Shown here: positions 37,712 through 45,056 of the stretch, in pieces
Position numbering within the stretch: position 1 is the first letter of the stretch
Layout: every line of letters starts with the position of its first letter
Assembly: GCF_019083995.1 (NCBI RefSeq)
Contig: NZ_JAHRCU010000023.1
Location: 1 to 64,000 of the forward strand
Source of the DNA: Roseococcus sp. SDR
Lineage (GTDB): Bacteria > Pseudomonadota > Alphaproteobacteria > Acetobacterales > Acetobacteraceae
Length of the DNA stretch: 64,000 nt
Reading direction: 5' to 3'
Notes under the pieces: generated by a model
Database searches by the model: none
Told to the model about the DNA's origin: nothing
The model's input: only the letters and a program-made list of their open reading frames with translations
Made by a program: the position numbers and the translations under genes

Positions 37712-38189
37712 CGTTCGCCATTCGAGGCATGCGTGGCGCGATGTCCCAGGACGAAGCGGGGGCAACGCCGCCGTGAATCGCCCGCTCGTCCGATACGCGT
37801 CGAGCCGCTCGTGGCGAACTGAGGCGGCCACCCTCTATGCGCCGAGCTAATCCATCCAGGTCCTGGCGCAGAAGTTCTCGTAGGTCAAAATCCGACATCG
37901 TGCGGAGTTGATGTGCGAGGGGCGGCGGAATGGAAGCAAGCAACTCTGTGGCATCGCGGTCGCCGAGAAGCCGGTGAGCTATTCGCCGCGCTGCCGAGGC
38001 AAGTTCCAGCGCCGAGAGAGTGGACTTGCTGCTCGGCGCTTGTTCAGTAGGCCTCGGGGCGGCCGATGCGGGTTCGGGCGGGGCAAGAGGGACCGAGGGG
38101 CCCGCTCCAGCCAATCGTCGGGCAAGGCCTCCCAGAAAGCCGAGAATTGTAAGGCAGAGGGCTTGGAGACATCTCAGGATATAGCGCAT
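37692..38189 (-). CDS. small membrane-anchored protein of unknown function
   Basis: 165 residues. One N-terminal hydrophobic segment (LRCLQALCLTILGFLGGLARRLAG) followed by a Pro/Ala/Ser linker and a helical, charged domain with LLASIPPPLAHQLRTMSDFDLRELLRQDLDGLARRI. GGAGCC lies 6 bases before the ATG. It converges with the coiled-coil gene. The two ends overlap by 20 bases, so one of the two could be wrong. Confidence 0.45.
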   Translation of the reverse strand: MRYILRCLQALCLTILGFLGGLARRLAGAGPSVPLAPPEPASAAPRPTEQAPSSKSTLSALELASAARRIAHRLLGDRDATELLASIPPPLAHQLRTMSDFDLRELLRQDLDGLARRIEGGRLSSPRAARRVSDERAIHGGVAPASSWDIAPRMPRMANASPLGL

Positions 38190-38415
38190 GGTTGGCTCCA
38201 CGATGGTTAAGTAGGCCAAGTGTACCACCTCGCCATGCAAGTCAAATGCTCATAATTTAACTTCGACAGCAGAAGGAAACGCCTTATCGATGCACTTTTT
38301 TAGTTGACAAATCCGAAAAATAAACGAAAAGGATGAAAATAACATTTGACCTGCGGTGCGTTATCTGACATTCTTCACTCAGAGCAAGGGATTTTGCTTG
38401 CTCCATATGCAGATG

Positions 38416-38575
38416 ACCCAGGGTTTTCCCCGCCAATGCAGGGATGTTTCGAGCTACTCCCTGGGTAGGGTATTGTTTCCCCATAGGGGGTTAGAAGGAA
38501 GCACTAGACTTCTGACTATGAGTCCTGTTCCCCCAATCGGGGTCTGCCCCGCCAGTAAATCTGGCAGGGCTTTTT
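38416..38575 (+). ncRNA. candidate structured RNA ending in an intrinsic terminator
   Basis: Between 38,190 and 38,670 there is no protein gene. A series of pairings is visible: ACCCAGGG/CCCTGGGT (38416-38423 with 38459-38466), a GGGGG/CCCCC pair enclosing TTAGAAGG...CTTCTGAC, and then the terminator at 38546-38575. The central part (GAAGCACTAGACTTCTGACT) faintly recalls a tRNA-Gln anticodon arm, but no full cloverleaf can be drawn. A small RNA, a leader or a tRNA remnant are all possible. Confidence 0.4.
38546..38575 (+). terminator. intrinsic terminator
   Basis: GCCCCGCCA and TGGCAGGGC pair over 9 positions with one mismatch, with a 7-base loop and five T directly after the stem. It reads rightward, and no rightward protein gene lies close upstream. 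Confidence 0.65.
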
Positions 38576-38670
38576 CGATTTATTGACGTTTTAGTGTTGT
38601 TGATTGTGTGTTACGGGCTCACAGGACGTAGGGCGTGCATGTCCGTTTTAGGGACGAAGCCCGCCCCCAA

Positions 38671-39801
38671 TCAATCGCCGGTATCTTCGCTTGTGCCTTG
38701 TGCGGCGTCGTCGTTCGCTGGCTTGGCTAGAAACTTGAGTGGTTCATCGGAGAACGTTGGGAACAAAAGCTTCTGCCTGACCTCCGCGAGCTCAGCATAG
38801 TTGGCTTTGCGAACCCGTCCCTGCTCATCCTCTCTTTCGCCATCCGCCTGCTCTGGCGGCGGTGGACCGAGGCGAACCTCAATCGTGATGCCCTTTTGCA
38901 ACTGGTCGAGGAGAATGCCCAATACCTGCGTCAAGTCCGTGCGCTGCTCCTGCGCGCGACCAGCTTCCTCATACCGAACTCCCAACATTTCGCGGACCTT
39001 GGCCTCAACCAAGCCATTCACCTTCTTCTCAATCGCCTTTTCATACATTTCAGCCAAAGCCGCTGAATTCTCGATGTCTAGCTTTCGTGTTTGTGCGCGA
39101 ACCAGCCGAATGTCCTCGACCTGCTTCCAAACCCCCAGCCCCCATGTCACCAGCTTCCCAATCGCCAGTATGGTGGCGAGTGGTAGGCCCAGCGTGAAAA
39201 GTGGGTCGGATGTTGAGATACGCCGCACCTCGGCTGTATCGGGACTACCAGAAACGGCCTCGGAAACCGCGCGAATGATGCGGTTGATGGTCTTGAGTTC
39301 CTGTTGCAGGCCATCGAGCGAGTTCGAGAAAACGGTCCGTGGAAGGCGGATACCCAACTCCGCTTCACCCGCTTCGAGGGGCGGCTCTTCCAGCCCAAGC
39401 TCGCGCAAATGCCTCGACAGTGCGTCCAAGCCAGTCAGGAAATCCGCGCGGCGCTGGATGAACGGGGCTAATTCGTTTGCGGCGACTTGAAGCGTAGCGG
39501 CGTTCGCCTGGACAACGCCATCTACCATCTCGGCTAAATCATTGAGGAGAAATTCCGCACCGCGCAGTTCCGCAAATGCTTTGCGGTCTTCTGGCCCCAA
39601 AGACTTGGTGGCTGCCGTCTGCGCATCTGACAGCTGGGTCAATCCGTCGCGCAGACTTGTCTGCCATTGTGGGGAGTTGGGGCTGCTGACGAGGTTCTGG
39701 AGGCTCGACATAACCGAGTTTACCAGAAGGTTTTGCAAGCCGCCGTGGGCTTCCGTGGCCCGCATGCGCTCCACAATTTCAAGAAGGCGACTTGCGTTCA
39801 T
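38671..39801 (-). CDS. coiled-coil protein of unknown function with one hydrophobic segment
   Basis: I do not recognise it. 376 residues, largely alpha-helical, with a hydrophobic stretch at about 205-225 (LFTLGLPLATILAIGKLVTWGLGVW) between two helical halves. The C-terminal 60 residues are acidic and Pro-rich. It lies at the downstream end of the leftward mobilisation cluster, 51 bases after the next gene, so it could be part of that operon. Confidence 0.55.
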   Translation of the reverse strand: MNASRLLEIVERMRATEAHGGLQNLLVNSVMSSLQNLVSSPNSPQWQTSLRDGLTQLSDAQTAATKSLGPEDRKAFAELRGAEFLLNDLAEMVDGVVQANAATLQVAANELAPFIQRRADFLTGLDALSRHLRELGLEEPPLEAGEAELGIRLPRTVFSNSLDGLQQELKTINRIIRAVSEAVSGSPDTAEVRRISTSDPLFTLGLPLATILAIGKLVTWGLGVWKQVEDIRLVRAQTRKLDIENSAALAEMYEKAIEKKVNGLVEAKVREMLGVRYEEAGRAQEQRTDLTQVLGILLDQLQKGITIEVRLGPPPPEQADGEREDEQGRVRKANYAELAEVRQKLLFPTFSDEPLKFLAKPANDDAAQGTSEDTGD

Positions 39802-39852
39802 TTGGACCCATCCAGCGTGAGCTGTGATTTGTCGGTTAGCGCAAGAGATTCT

Positions 39853-40404
39853 TCAAGAACTCAGTGGCAAGCCAGCCCGCTCTTGCATCACCTGAACCAT
39901 CGCCGCCGCGAGCGCCTGCTGCCCTGCATCTGGCCTTTTGGGTGGGAGCAGCTCAAACATCGGCCCCGCCGTGTCGACCTTCCCTTTCGGAAGCGCGATG
40001 TCCTTCAGGCCCGTGGGCCTGGCATCCGCGCCACGGACGATTTCGCGCAGGCTGGCTCGATGGACGATACGCTTGGCCACCCGCGCGGAACCAGCCACCG
40101 ACATGACCTCAACCCTGCGGTCTGACTGCGACGGAGACACGCCCTCGGGCAGTTGTCCCAGGACAACCCATGATTCCGCTCGGAGCAGGACCATCTCCGC
40201 GTCCACTGAGATGGCAGTGAGCCGCGCGAGGTCCATGAATTTGGCCTTGGTCTCGTCGTCCACGAAGGAGGCGGGCAACAAGCGTGTCGTCCCATCTGCG
40301 CCTACGATGATGAATAGCGGGGAGACATGCCCATCCTTGATGAGAGTCTTTTCTGCATGAGCCAGGTCATGCTTCCAGCGAGCTTCGAACTGTGCAGGCG
40401 TCAT
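39853..40404 (-). CDS. protein of unknown function in the mobilisation cluster
   Basis: 183 residues, not recognised. The middle (SPLFIIVGADGTTRLLPASFVDDETKAKFMDLARLTAISVDAEMVLLRAESWVV) looks like an alpha/beta domain, and the end is Ala/Gln-rich helix. The ribosome site is weak. It follows the relaxase gene by 43 bases on the same strand. Confidence 0.55.
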   Translation of the reverse strand: MTPAQFEARWKHDLAHAEKTLIKDGHVSPLFIIVGADGTTRLLPASFVDDETKAKFMDLARLTAISVDAEMVLLRAESWVVLGQLPEGVSPSQSDRRVEVMSVAGSARVAKRIVHRASLREIVRGADARPTGLKDIALPKGKVDTAGPMFELLPPKRPDAGQQALAAAMVQVMQERAGLPLSS

Positions 40405-40447
40405 GGCAAACGATTACCACGGCCAATCAGAGAAGGGAGCGCCCGAA

Positions 40448-42361
40448 CTATATCCTGAAGCCGATGGCAGCCTGCGGTTCTGCAACGCGGGCAGGGGCCA
40501 TCTCTGTCTCTGCCCTGAATTGCTCACGCAGGCGCTCTTGCTCGTCCCAGGACAACGGGCAATCCTCGACCTCGATGCCGCGCGCCAGCAACTCACGCGA
40601 CGCGTTGGCACGGAACTCGTCATCACCCGTCACGACCACACTCGCCCAGCTCCTGCGCTGGACACAAGACACCAGCTCGGAGATGGCCACATCGTCGGCT
40701 TTGCCGCGAACCGTGATGCGGTCCCCCGTATCGAGCAACTGCGCCCCCGACCAGAGCGTCAGCAGCAGCCACGCACCCGCCTTGTCCCTGTCTATCCGCC
40801 TCACGTTTACGATGGCCTCGGGCGGCAGCCAGTAGTCCAGCCGATAGGCTTGCCGTAGGAGCACCAGGCGAAAACGCTCGCGCCTCAACCTCAAGTCTGG
40901 TTCAGGCTCGGCCACGCGAATGGTGCGACTTGCCACGCCCTCCACGCGCGCGACGCGCTTCACTGGACCTCGGACCTGCTCGCTCCATGTCAGCAGCCTG
41001 GCCCTGTCCTGGGGCAGCCCAAACCGACCTTGGATGGCCGCGACGTCAATCAGTCGTCTGAGTCGTCGTGCTCTGTCCTCTTGGCTACGCGGGGCTTGCG
41101 CTGCGGCACAGTCTCGTCTGCCAGTTGCTTGGCCTCGTTCCATGCCGCTTCGCGGTTCGCCCTGCTGCTGAACAAGAGCACCAGCGCGTTCAGCCTCTCG
41201 TTCGTGACTTTCTGCTGTTCCACCATTTCGCCGAGCAGCCCCTCGATGCGGTCCAGCGAAGTCTCCCCCGCGTGCTCCTCCGCCATGTCCAGGAGCGCCA
41301 TGAGCAGGTTTGCTTTCTCGGCTGCGTGCAGCGATGCTGCGTATGCAGGCGTCATACCTCGCGCGTCTAGAGTTCGCAGCGTCGCTGGGTCCACCATCCC
41401 CGCGAGCATCTCCGAGAAGTCGTGGGTGCTCCAGCGCCTGTCGTTCGTGTCGTCGTCCATTGTTCTTCCTCCCCGTTGTTCCTGCCTCTGGCAGGAAGCA
41501 ACCTGTTGTTGGCGCGTCGACCTCGGCGCGCATGAAGTTGTTGACCGCGTTGCTCTTCACTCGAACGAGTCGATGCAACGCCCCCGCGAAAGCCCACGAA
41601 CCGTCTGGTCCCTGAGCCTCGACGACCCAGCGCGATGCCTTGTCGCCCCGCACAGCGCGCAGCCCGCTTTCGCTCAGTATGTCCTGGAACGCTGCAACAT
41701 CGCCGCCCGCCAGCGTCCAAGCATCGCGCACATCACGCTCGACCCCAGGCATTGACCGCCTGGCTCGCCGCCCGAGTTCGTTGTGCAGCCCATCAGGCCA
41801 GGCGCTCTCCGCACGGGCATCGGGCTGCAATCCCTCGGCGCGCAGATAGTCCGCGACTTCGCCACTTCCCTCAGCCGCCAGGGCATCGAGCACGGGTGCA
41901 TTGAAGCGTCCTGGGACGATATCGTGTCCCCACGCTACCTCCAGCTTGCGGCTGACCTTCTCGTGCCTCGCGTAATCCCAGCGCGTCGAAAGAACCTTGC
42001 CCGTCAGCGGATTCACCTCGGGCACGAGCAGGTGAAGATGGAACTCCGAGGCAGCACCATCATGTCGTGGCTTCTTGTGCCGAATGAGGACGACGCGTTC
42101 AGTGTCGAACTCAAATTCCGCCGCCAGTGCCGCCACGGCCTCGGCTTCTTGCTCGGGAGTGATGTCCTGCTCGGGCGAGAGCTTCCAATGACGGATAGCG
42201 AACTCCTTCTTTCGCTTCCGCGCGTCTCGAACCCAGTCGTGCAGGTCTTGCTCCGCGCCGCGCAGCAGCGTGATTTCTTCGTTCGCGGGACCACGCAGGA
42301 CGTGCTGTGCGGTGCTTTTCGCACCCACACGCGCTGGCAGGCGGGAGGACTTGATAATCAT
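40448..42361 (-). CDS. relaxase (MobA/VirD2-like) with C-terminal LPD7-type domain
   Basis: 637 residues. The start MIIKSSRLPARVGAKSTAQHVLRGPANEEI and the metal-binding FHLHLLVPEVNPLTGKVL (about 107-125) fit the Relaxase/mobilisation nuclease family. The last 120 residues (from LPPEAIVNVRRIDRDKAGAWLLLTLWSGAQLLDTGDRITVRG) fit the large polyvalent protein domain 7 seen after relaxases. The middle (about 300-435) is a low-complexity Gly/Arg/Ala linker, because that DNA also encodes another protein in a different frame. The start overlaps the MobC-like gene by 4 bases. Confidence 0.8.
   Translation of the reverse strand: MIIKSSRLPARVGAKSTAQHVLRGPANEEITLLRGAEQDLHDWVRDARKRKKEFAIRHWKLSPEQDITPEQEAEAVAALAAEFEFDTERVVLIRHKKPRHDGAASEFHLHLLVPEVNPLTGKVLSTRWDYARHEKVSRKLEVAWGHDIVPGRFNAPVLDALAAEGSGEVADYLRAEGLQPDARAESAWPDGLHNELGRRARRSMPGVERDVRDAWTLAGGDVAAFQDILSESGLRAVRGDKASRWVVEAQGPDGSWAFAGALHRLVRVKSNAVNNFMRAEVDAPTTGCFLPEAGTTGRKNNGRRHERQALEHPRLLGDARGDGGPSDAANSRRARYDACIRSIAARSRESKPAHGAPGHGGGARGGDFAGPHRGAARRNGGTAESHEREAERAGALVQQQGEPRSGMERGQATGRRDCAAAQAPRSQEDRARRLRRLIDVAAIQGRFGLPQDRARLLTWSEQVRGPVKRVARVEGVASRTIRVAEPEPDLRLRRERFRLVLLRQAYRLDYWLPPEAIVNVRRIDRDKAGAWLLLTLWSGAQLLDTGDRITVRGKADDVAISELVSCVQRRSWASVVVTGDDEFRANASRELLARGIEVEDCPLSWDEQERLREQFRAETEMAPARVAEPQAAIGFRI
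41050..41460 (-). CDS. protein nested out of frame inside the relaxase gene
   Basis: 136 residues, entirely inside the relaxase coding region in another frame. It reads like a real protein: an acidic N-terminus (MDDDTNDRRWSTHDFSEMLA), helical middle with LLMALLDMAEEHAGETSLDRIEGLLGEMVEQQKVTNERLNAL, and an acidic end. The start has the strong ribosome site GGGGAGG 7 bases ahead, within the relaxase frame. IncQ plasmids such as RSF1010 also nest mobB (about the same length) within mobA. I see no sequence similarity to MobB and no membrane segments here. Confidence 0.6.
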   Translation of the reverse strand: MDDDTNDRRWSTHDFSEMLAGMVDPATLRTLDARGMTPAYAASLHAAEKANLLMALLDMAEEHAGETSLDRIEGLLGEMVEQQKVTNERLNALVLLFSSRANREAAWNEAKQLADETVPQRKPRVAKRTEHDDSDD

Positions 42362-42915
42362 CGTCGCCCCCTCGGGTGCAGAACCCTCTCCAAATCCCGC
42401 CGCAGTTCCTCGACGCCCGCCTGCACGGCCAGGACCGCCTCCAGCAGCCGTGCGCGGTCGGGCGCGCGGCCCATCTTCGCTTCTCGGTTTGCCCAGACCA
42501 TCGCTTGGTTCAGGTTGTTCCCCACACCAGAGTTCAGGTCTCGCCGAAGACGCAGGAGTTCCTGCAACGCTTCGTCCCCCACGTGTGGTATGTCTTCCTT
42601 CGCGGCATGAGCGAGAAGCACTTCACGCGCCCAAGCCGATACGTCATCGCGTCGTGCCCGCCGTACGGCAGCGAGCAGGGCAGACCGTTCGCGTGGATGC
42701 AGGCGAATACCCAATGGTCTGGACCGTGGCTCGCCCTCCACGGCCCTGGGGGCGCGCTTCTTCCGCTTTGCCTTGGTCCGCTGCGGTCCTGGGACGGGTT
42801 GGCGTTTCGCCATCGGCGAAAGCGCCTGAACGGATGGTGTAGGGGCAGCATCCATGGGCATCCCCCACTCGTCGAGTTCCTCCGCAGCCGAGTTGGGCGA
42901 GAGGGCCTCAGTCAT
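42358..42915 (-). CDS. MobC-like relaxosome accessory protein
   Basis: 185 residues. After a Pro/Lys-rich N-terminus there is PLGIRLHPRERSALLAAVRRARRDDVSAWAREVLLAHA, a ribbon-helix-helix-like DNA-binding part. It is followed by LRRDLNSGVGNNLNQAMVWANR, the signature of MobC-type proteins that open oriT DNA for the relaxase. ATG 42915 overlaps the upstream stop (TGATG), and a GTG one codon earlier is possible. It overlaps the relaxase start by 4 bases. Confidence 0.75.
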   Translation of the reverse strand: MTEALSPNSAAEELDEWGMPMDAAPTPSVQALSPMAKRQPVPGPQRTKAKRKKRAPRAVEGEPRSRPLGIRLHPRERSALLAAVRRARRDDVSAWAREVLLAHAAKEDIPHVGDEALQELLRLRRDLNSGVGNNLNQAMVWANREAKMGRAPDRARLLEAVLAVQAGVEELRRDLERVLHPRGRR

Positions 42916-43157
42916 CACACGTCCGTTTCCCGAGCACGGGCGGCGATGCGGTCTGCGTCCTCCATCGCCTGCACGAGGTCGGGATGTTCGACCTCGTGAA
43001 TCACTATGCCGTCTCGGTTCATGGTCAGCTTGAGCCGACCCTGGATGGTCAGGAACTCCACCTCTGCAGTCAGAGTTCCGCGCGGTACGTCCCAGGACGC
43101 ACGCAGGATGCCGTCGCCAGGATGTTCCCAGCGTGTGGAGGTGTCGGTTGTGGTCAT
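42915..43157 (-). CDS. small protein of unknown function in the mobilisation operon
   Basis: 80 residues, not recognised, with a short beta-rich central part (GTLTAEVEFLTIQGRLKLTMNRDGIVIHEVEHPDL) and a helical end. GGGAGG lies 7 bases before the ATG. It overlaps both neighbours by a few bases, which places it in one translationally coupled set with the MobC-like protein and the relaxase. The longer frame to 43445 is a shadow of the upstream gene. Confidence 0.55.
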   Translation of the reverse strand: MTTTDTSTRWEHPGDGILRASWDVPRGTLTAEVEFLTIQGRLKLTMNRDGIVIHEVEHPDLVQAMEDADRIAARARETDV

Positions 43158-43612
43158 GGCCGTGCCTCCCTTTTTGCGACCATCAACTGCGCGACGGCAT
43201 ACCGCAGCGCCTCCCACCTCGTCGTCATATCCTCCACCAGTGCGTCGGTCAGTGGCCTCGTGGCGAGGTGCATCTGTGACACCTGCCGCACCCTGGCGAC
43301 CAGGGACTCGATGGGAACGCCTGAGAGCAGGCCAGCTTCGCGTGGCGCGTCGCTGGGAGTGCAGGCCAAACCCTCGCAAACCTCGATGTCCGTCAGCGTC
43401 CGACCATCCGCCGCGTGGAAGGTGAGGGCCGCATGCGCTTGCCATCGGCAGAGCTGCGCGGCGCCCAAAGCGGCCAAGCGTGGCCGCTCGTCTGAGGCTT
43501 CATCAATGGCCTTGCGGTAGGCTGCCGCTGCCTCGCTGACGGCGACGAAATGCACAAACCCCTGAGCCGCGAGTCGTAGAATTCGTTCGTCTCTCCAGTC
43601 CAGTATTTCCAT
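43154..43612 (-). CDS. protein of unknown function, first gene of the mobilisation operon
   Basis: 152 residues, mainly helical, no motif that I recognise (MEILDWRDERILRLAAQGFV, later WQAHAALTFHAADGRTLTDIEVCEG). It overlaps the next gene by 4 bases. Lying closest to the candidate oriT, it may be a relaxosome or regulatory protein, but that is only from position. Confidence 0.55.
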   Translation of the reverse strand: MEILDWRDERILRLAAQGFVHFVAVSEAAAAYRKAIDEASDERPRLAALGAAQLCRWQAHAALTFHAADGRTLTDIEVCEGLACTPSDAPREAGLLSGVPIESLVARVRQVSQMHLATRPLTDALVEDMTTRWEALRYAVAQLMVAKREARP

Positions 43613-43800
43613 CTCCCAATACCTCTAAAAAAGCAGGGGCAAAGTTTTGCGCTAAAGGCAACAAATTTACTGTCCCGTACTGACCCGTTTCCGATGGTCT
43701 GGAGCGATGGTTTTCCACTTCCCGACCAGGGGCCTTGGTTGTCTTCACCCCATTACTGGAGGGGCTTTCCTGGGGGTCCACGGGGGATGAAATCCCCCTG

Positions 43801-43837
43801 GCGAGCTGATTCTTGTGAAACAAGAAGCATGGCTCGC
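43801..43837. repeat. nested hairpin in the candidate oriT region
   Basis: Outer arms GCGAGC (43801-43806) and GCTCGC (43832-43837), and inner arms TTCTTG (43810-43815) and CAAGAA (43821-43826) around TGAAA. An inverted repeat beside the nick site is typical of oriT sequences. Confidence 0.45.
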
Positions 43838-44123
43838 ACCACCAAAAACCAGACAACCAAAGTCCCATAGAAGGAAGTATAGTTTACTGATTTGCAGATT
43901 GCCGGTCTTTTAGTCAAAAACAAATATTATTTGGTTGTCACTGTTTGAAAGTGATGGATGACGGCAGAAAGCTACGTCTTAAAACGCCGTATTGTAAGGC
44001 GTTGTCCAAAGCAGGTTTTGCTCAATGAAATCGGGGGTCTTTGCCACTTTCGGAGGGAAAAATTTTTCGCCGTTTTGCGGATATCTGAACGTACCAACAC
44101 ATTCTTTCAGGCTTGAGGTGCCT

Positions 44124-44165
44124 GAGTTAGATTAGGTTGGGTCATGCCTAACCAAACCTAACTAA
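44124..44165. repeat. imperfect inverted repeat of GGTTAG/CTAACC words
   Basis: The sequence carries GTTAG, TTAGGTTGG, CCTAACC and AACCTAACTAA in opposed orientation. The same word AACTAACC recurs as a pair at 44993-45011, on the far side of the KfrA-like gene, so both may be sites for that protein. Confidence 0.5.
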
Positions 44166-44202
44166 TGCCGCGTTGCTTGGGCCGTATCAGGGTGGGGAGC
44201 AC

Positions 44203-44895
44203 TCAGCGGGTGCGGTCGCTGCGCAGGGCCTCCAGTGCGCCTTCTGCGCGTGCCGCTCGCTCCAGTGCGTCACGGGCTCGGTCTTCGGCAGCCCGCTCCG
44301 CGACAGCGGCAGCTGCGACCCTCGACATTGCTTCGTCCCGTGCGGCGATGGCCATGTCGATTTCCTTGCGCGCCGCATCCACCTGGCTCCTCAAGGATGC
44401 CTCAGCGGCCTGGGCTGCGTGGAGCATAGCGCGAACGTCAGAGAGTTCCTGGCGAAGGCCGCTGACCTCGGCGGCGGCTCGCTCAACTCTGACGGCCATG
44501 TCGGCCTCCCGTGAGCCAGAGACTTGAGCGCGTGCGACTGCTTCCGTGGCGCGGTCTTCCGCTTGGTGCAGGAGACTCTCCAGGCGTTCGATGACCGCCT
44601 CAGCCTCCCTGGTGGCTTCACGCAGCGCCTCGTGATGCGCTTGGTCGCGAGCGGCAAGAATATTCGCTACCTGTCCATCCAGGCCTGCCATGGCATCCCG
44701 AAGGAGTTCGCTCAGGCCTCGGCCCACATCGCGTGTCAGCGCACCCCAGGCTTCTGCTGGAATAGCATGCGGGCCAGCCGCGTCTGTCTGTGCACCTGCC
44801 TCGCCCAGGCCTGCCAAGTGGCGCTGCCACACTGAGGTGAGGCGGGTAGTCTTGCCGCCGCCCACACGCATTCTTAGCGCCCACCCCGTGACCAC
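44203..44895 (-). CDS. KfrA-like DNA-binding coiled-coil protein
   Basis: 230 residues from GTG 44895. From there the protein begins in the middle of a KfrA_N-like helix-turn-helix (GWALRMRVGGGKTTRLTSVWQRHL), then a long Ala/Glu/Arg coiled coil. In-frame codons upstream to 44964 read ARRAEVTDETIIEAGEALR, which completes that domain, so the real start must lie at or before 44964. There the frame runs into 21 consecutive G (on the coding strand) with no start codon. KfrA-type proteins bind plasmid control DNA and act in partitioning or copy control. Confidence 0.7.
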   Translation of the reverse strand: MVTGWALRMRVGGGKTTRLTSVWQRHLAGLGEAGAQTDAAGPHAIPAEAWGALTRDVGRGLSELLRDAMAGLDGQVANILAARDQAHHEALREATREAEAVIERLESLLHQAEDRATEAVARAQVSGSREADMAVRVERAAAEVSGLRQELSDVRAMLHAAQAAEASLRSQVDAARKEIDMAIAARDEAMSRVAAAAVAERAAEDRARDALERAARAEGALEALRSDRTR

Positions 44896-44963
44896 TTCGC
44901 CCGCAGTCCTGAGAGCTTCTCCTGCCTCAATGATTGTCTCGTCCGTGACTTCCGCCCGCCTCG

Positions 44964-44984
44964 CCCCCCCCCCCCCCCCCCCCC
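44964..44984. repeat. homopolymer of 21 C
   Basis: Twenty-one C in a row on the plus strand (G on the coding strand of the KfrA-like gene) where that gene should start. A TTG directly before the tract on the coding strand would be in frame if the tract were one base shorter or two longer. It could be a slippage-prone switch or an assembly/sequencing artefact. Confidence 0.75.
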
Positions 44985-44992
44985 AAAGTTTG

Positions 44993-45011
44993 AACTAACC
45001 ACAAACTAACC
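44993..45011. promoter_or_regulatory. paired AACTAACC sites upstream of the KfrA-like gene
   Basis: AACTAACC occurs at 44993-45000 and 45004-45011, 11 bases apart, which is about one helical turn, so a dimer could bind on one DNA face. The site lies directly upstream of the KfrA-like gene and just after the 3' end of the primase-like gene. Self-regulation is plausible. Confidence 0.45.
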
Positions 45012-45056
45012 AAACATATCGTGGATTGGGCGGATTGTCCGGTCTTATTTTAAATA

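Larger units (their letters stand above)
43613..44202. other. 590-bp gap upstream of the mob operon, candidate oriT region
   Basis: There is no gene. A nested hairpin at 43801-43837 (outer GCGAGC/GCTCGC, inner TTCTTG-TGAAA-CAAGAA) is followed by repeated GGTTGTC-type words (43737, 43935) and an inverted CAGACAACC (43851). A further hairpin AACGCC/GGCGTT is near 43,984-44,004. An origin of transfer is usually found just upstream of mobC-type genes, as here. The right part is AT-rich. A nick site cannot be named. Confidence 0.4.

Noticed and set aside
38480-38545. A tRNA-Gln-like sequence on the plus strand
   Set aside because: The anticodon and D-arm parts look suggestive but no acceptor stem or T-arm pairing could be drawn. 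Kept only as part of a candidate structured RNA.
43503-43868. 121-codon minus-strand frame in the candidate oriT region
   Set aside because: Overlaps the start of the first mob-operon gene in another frame and shows no protein-like pattern; the region is better explained as control DNA.
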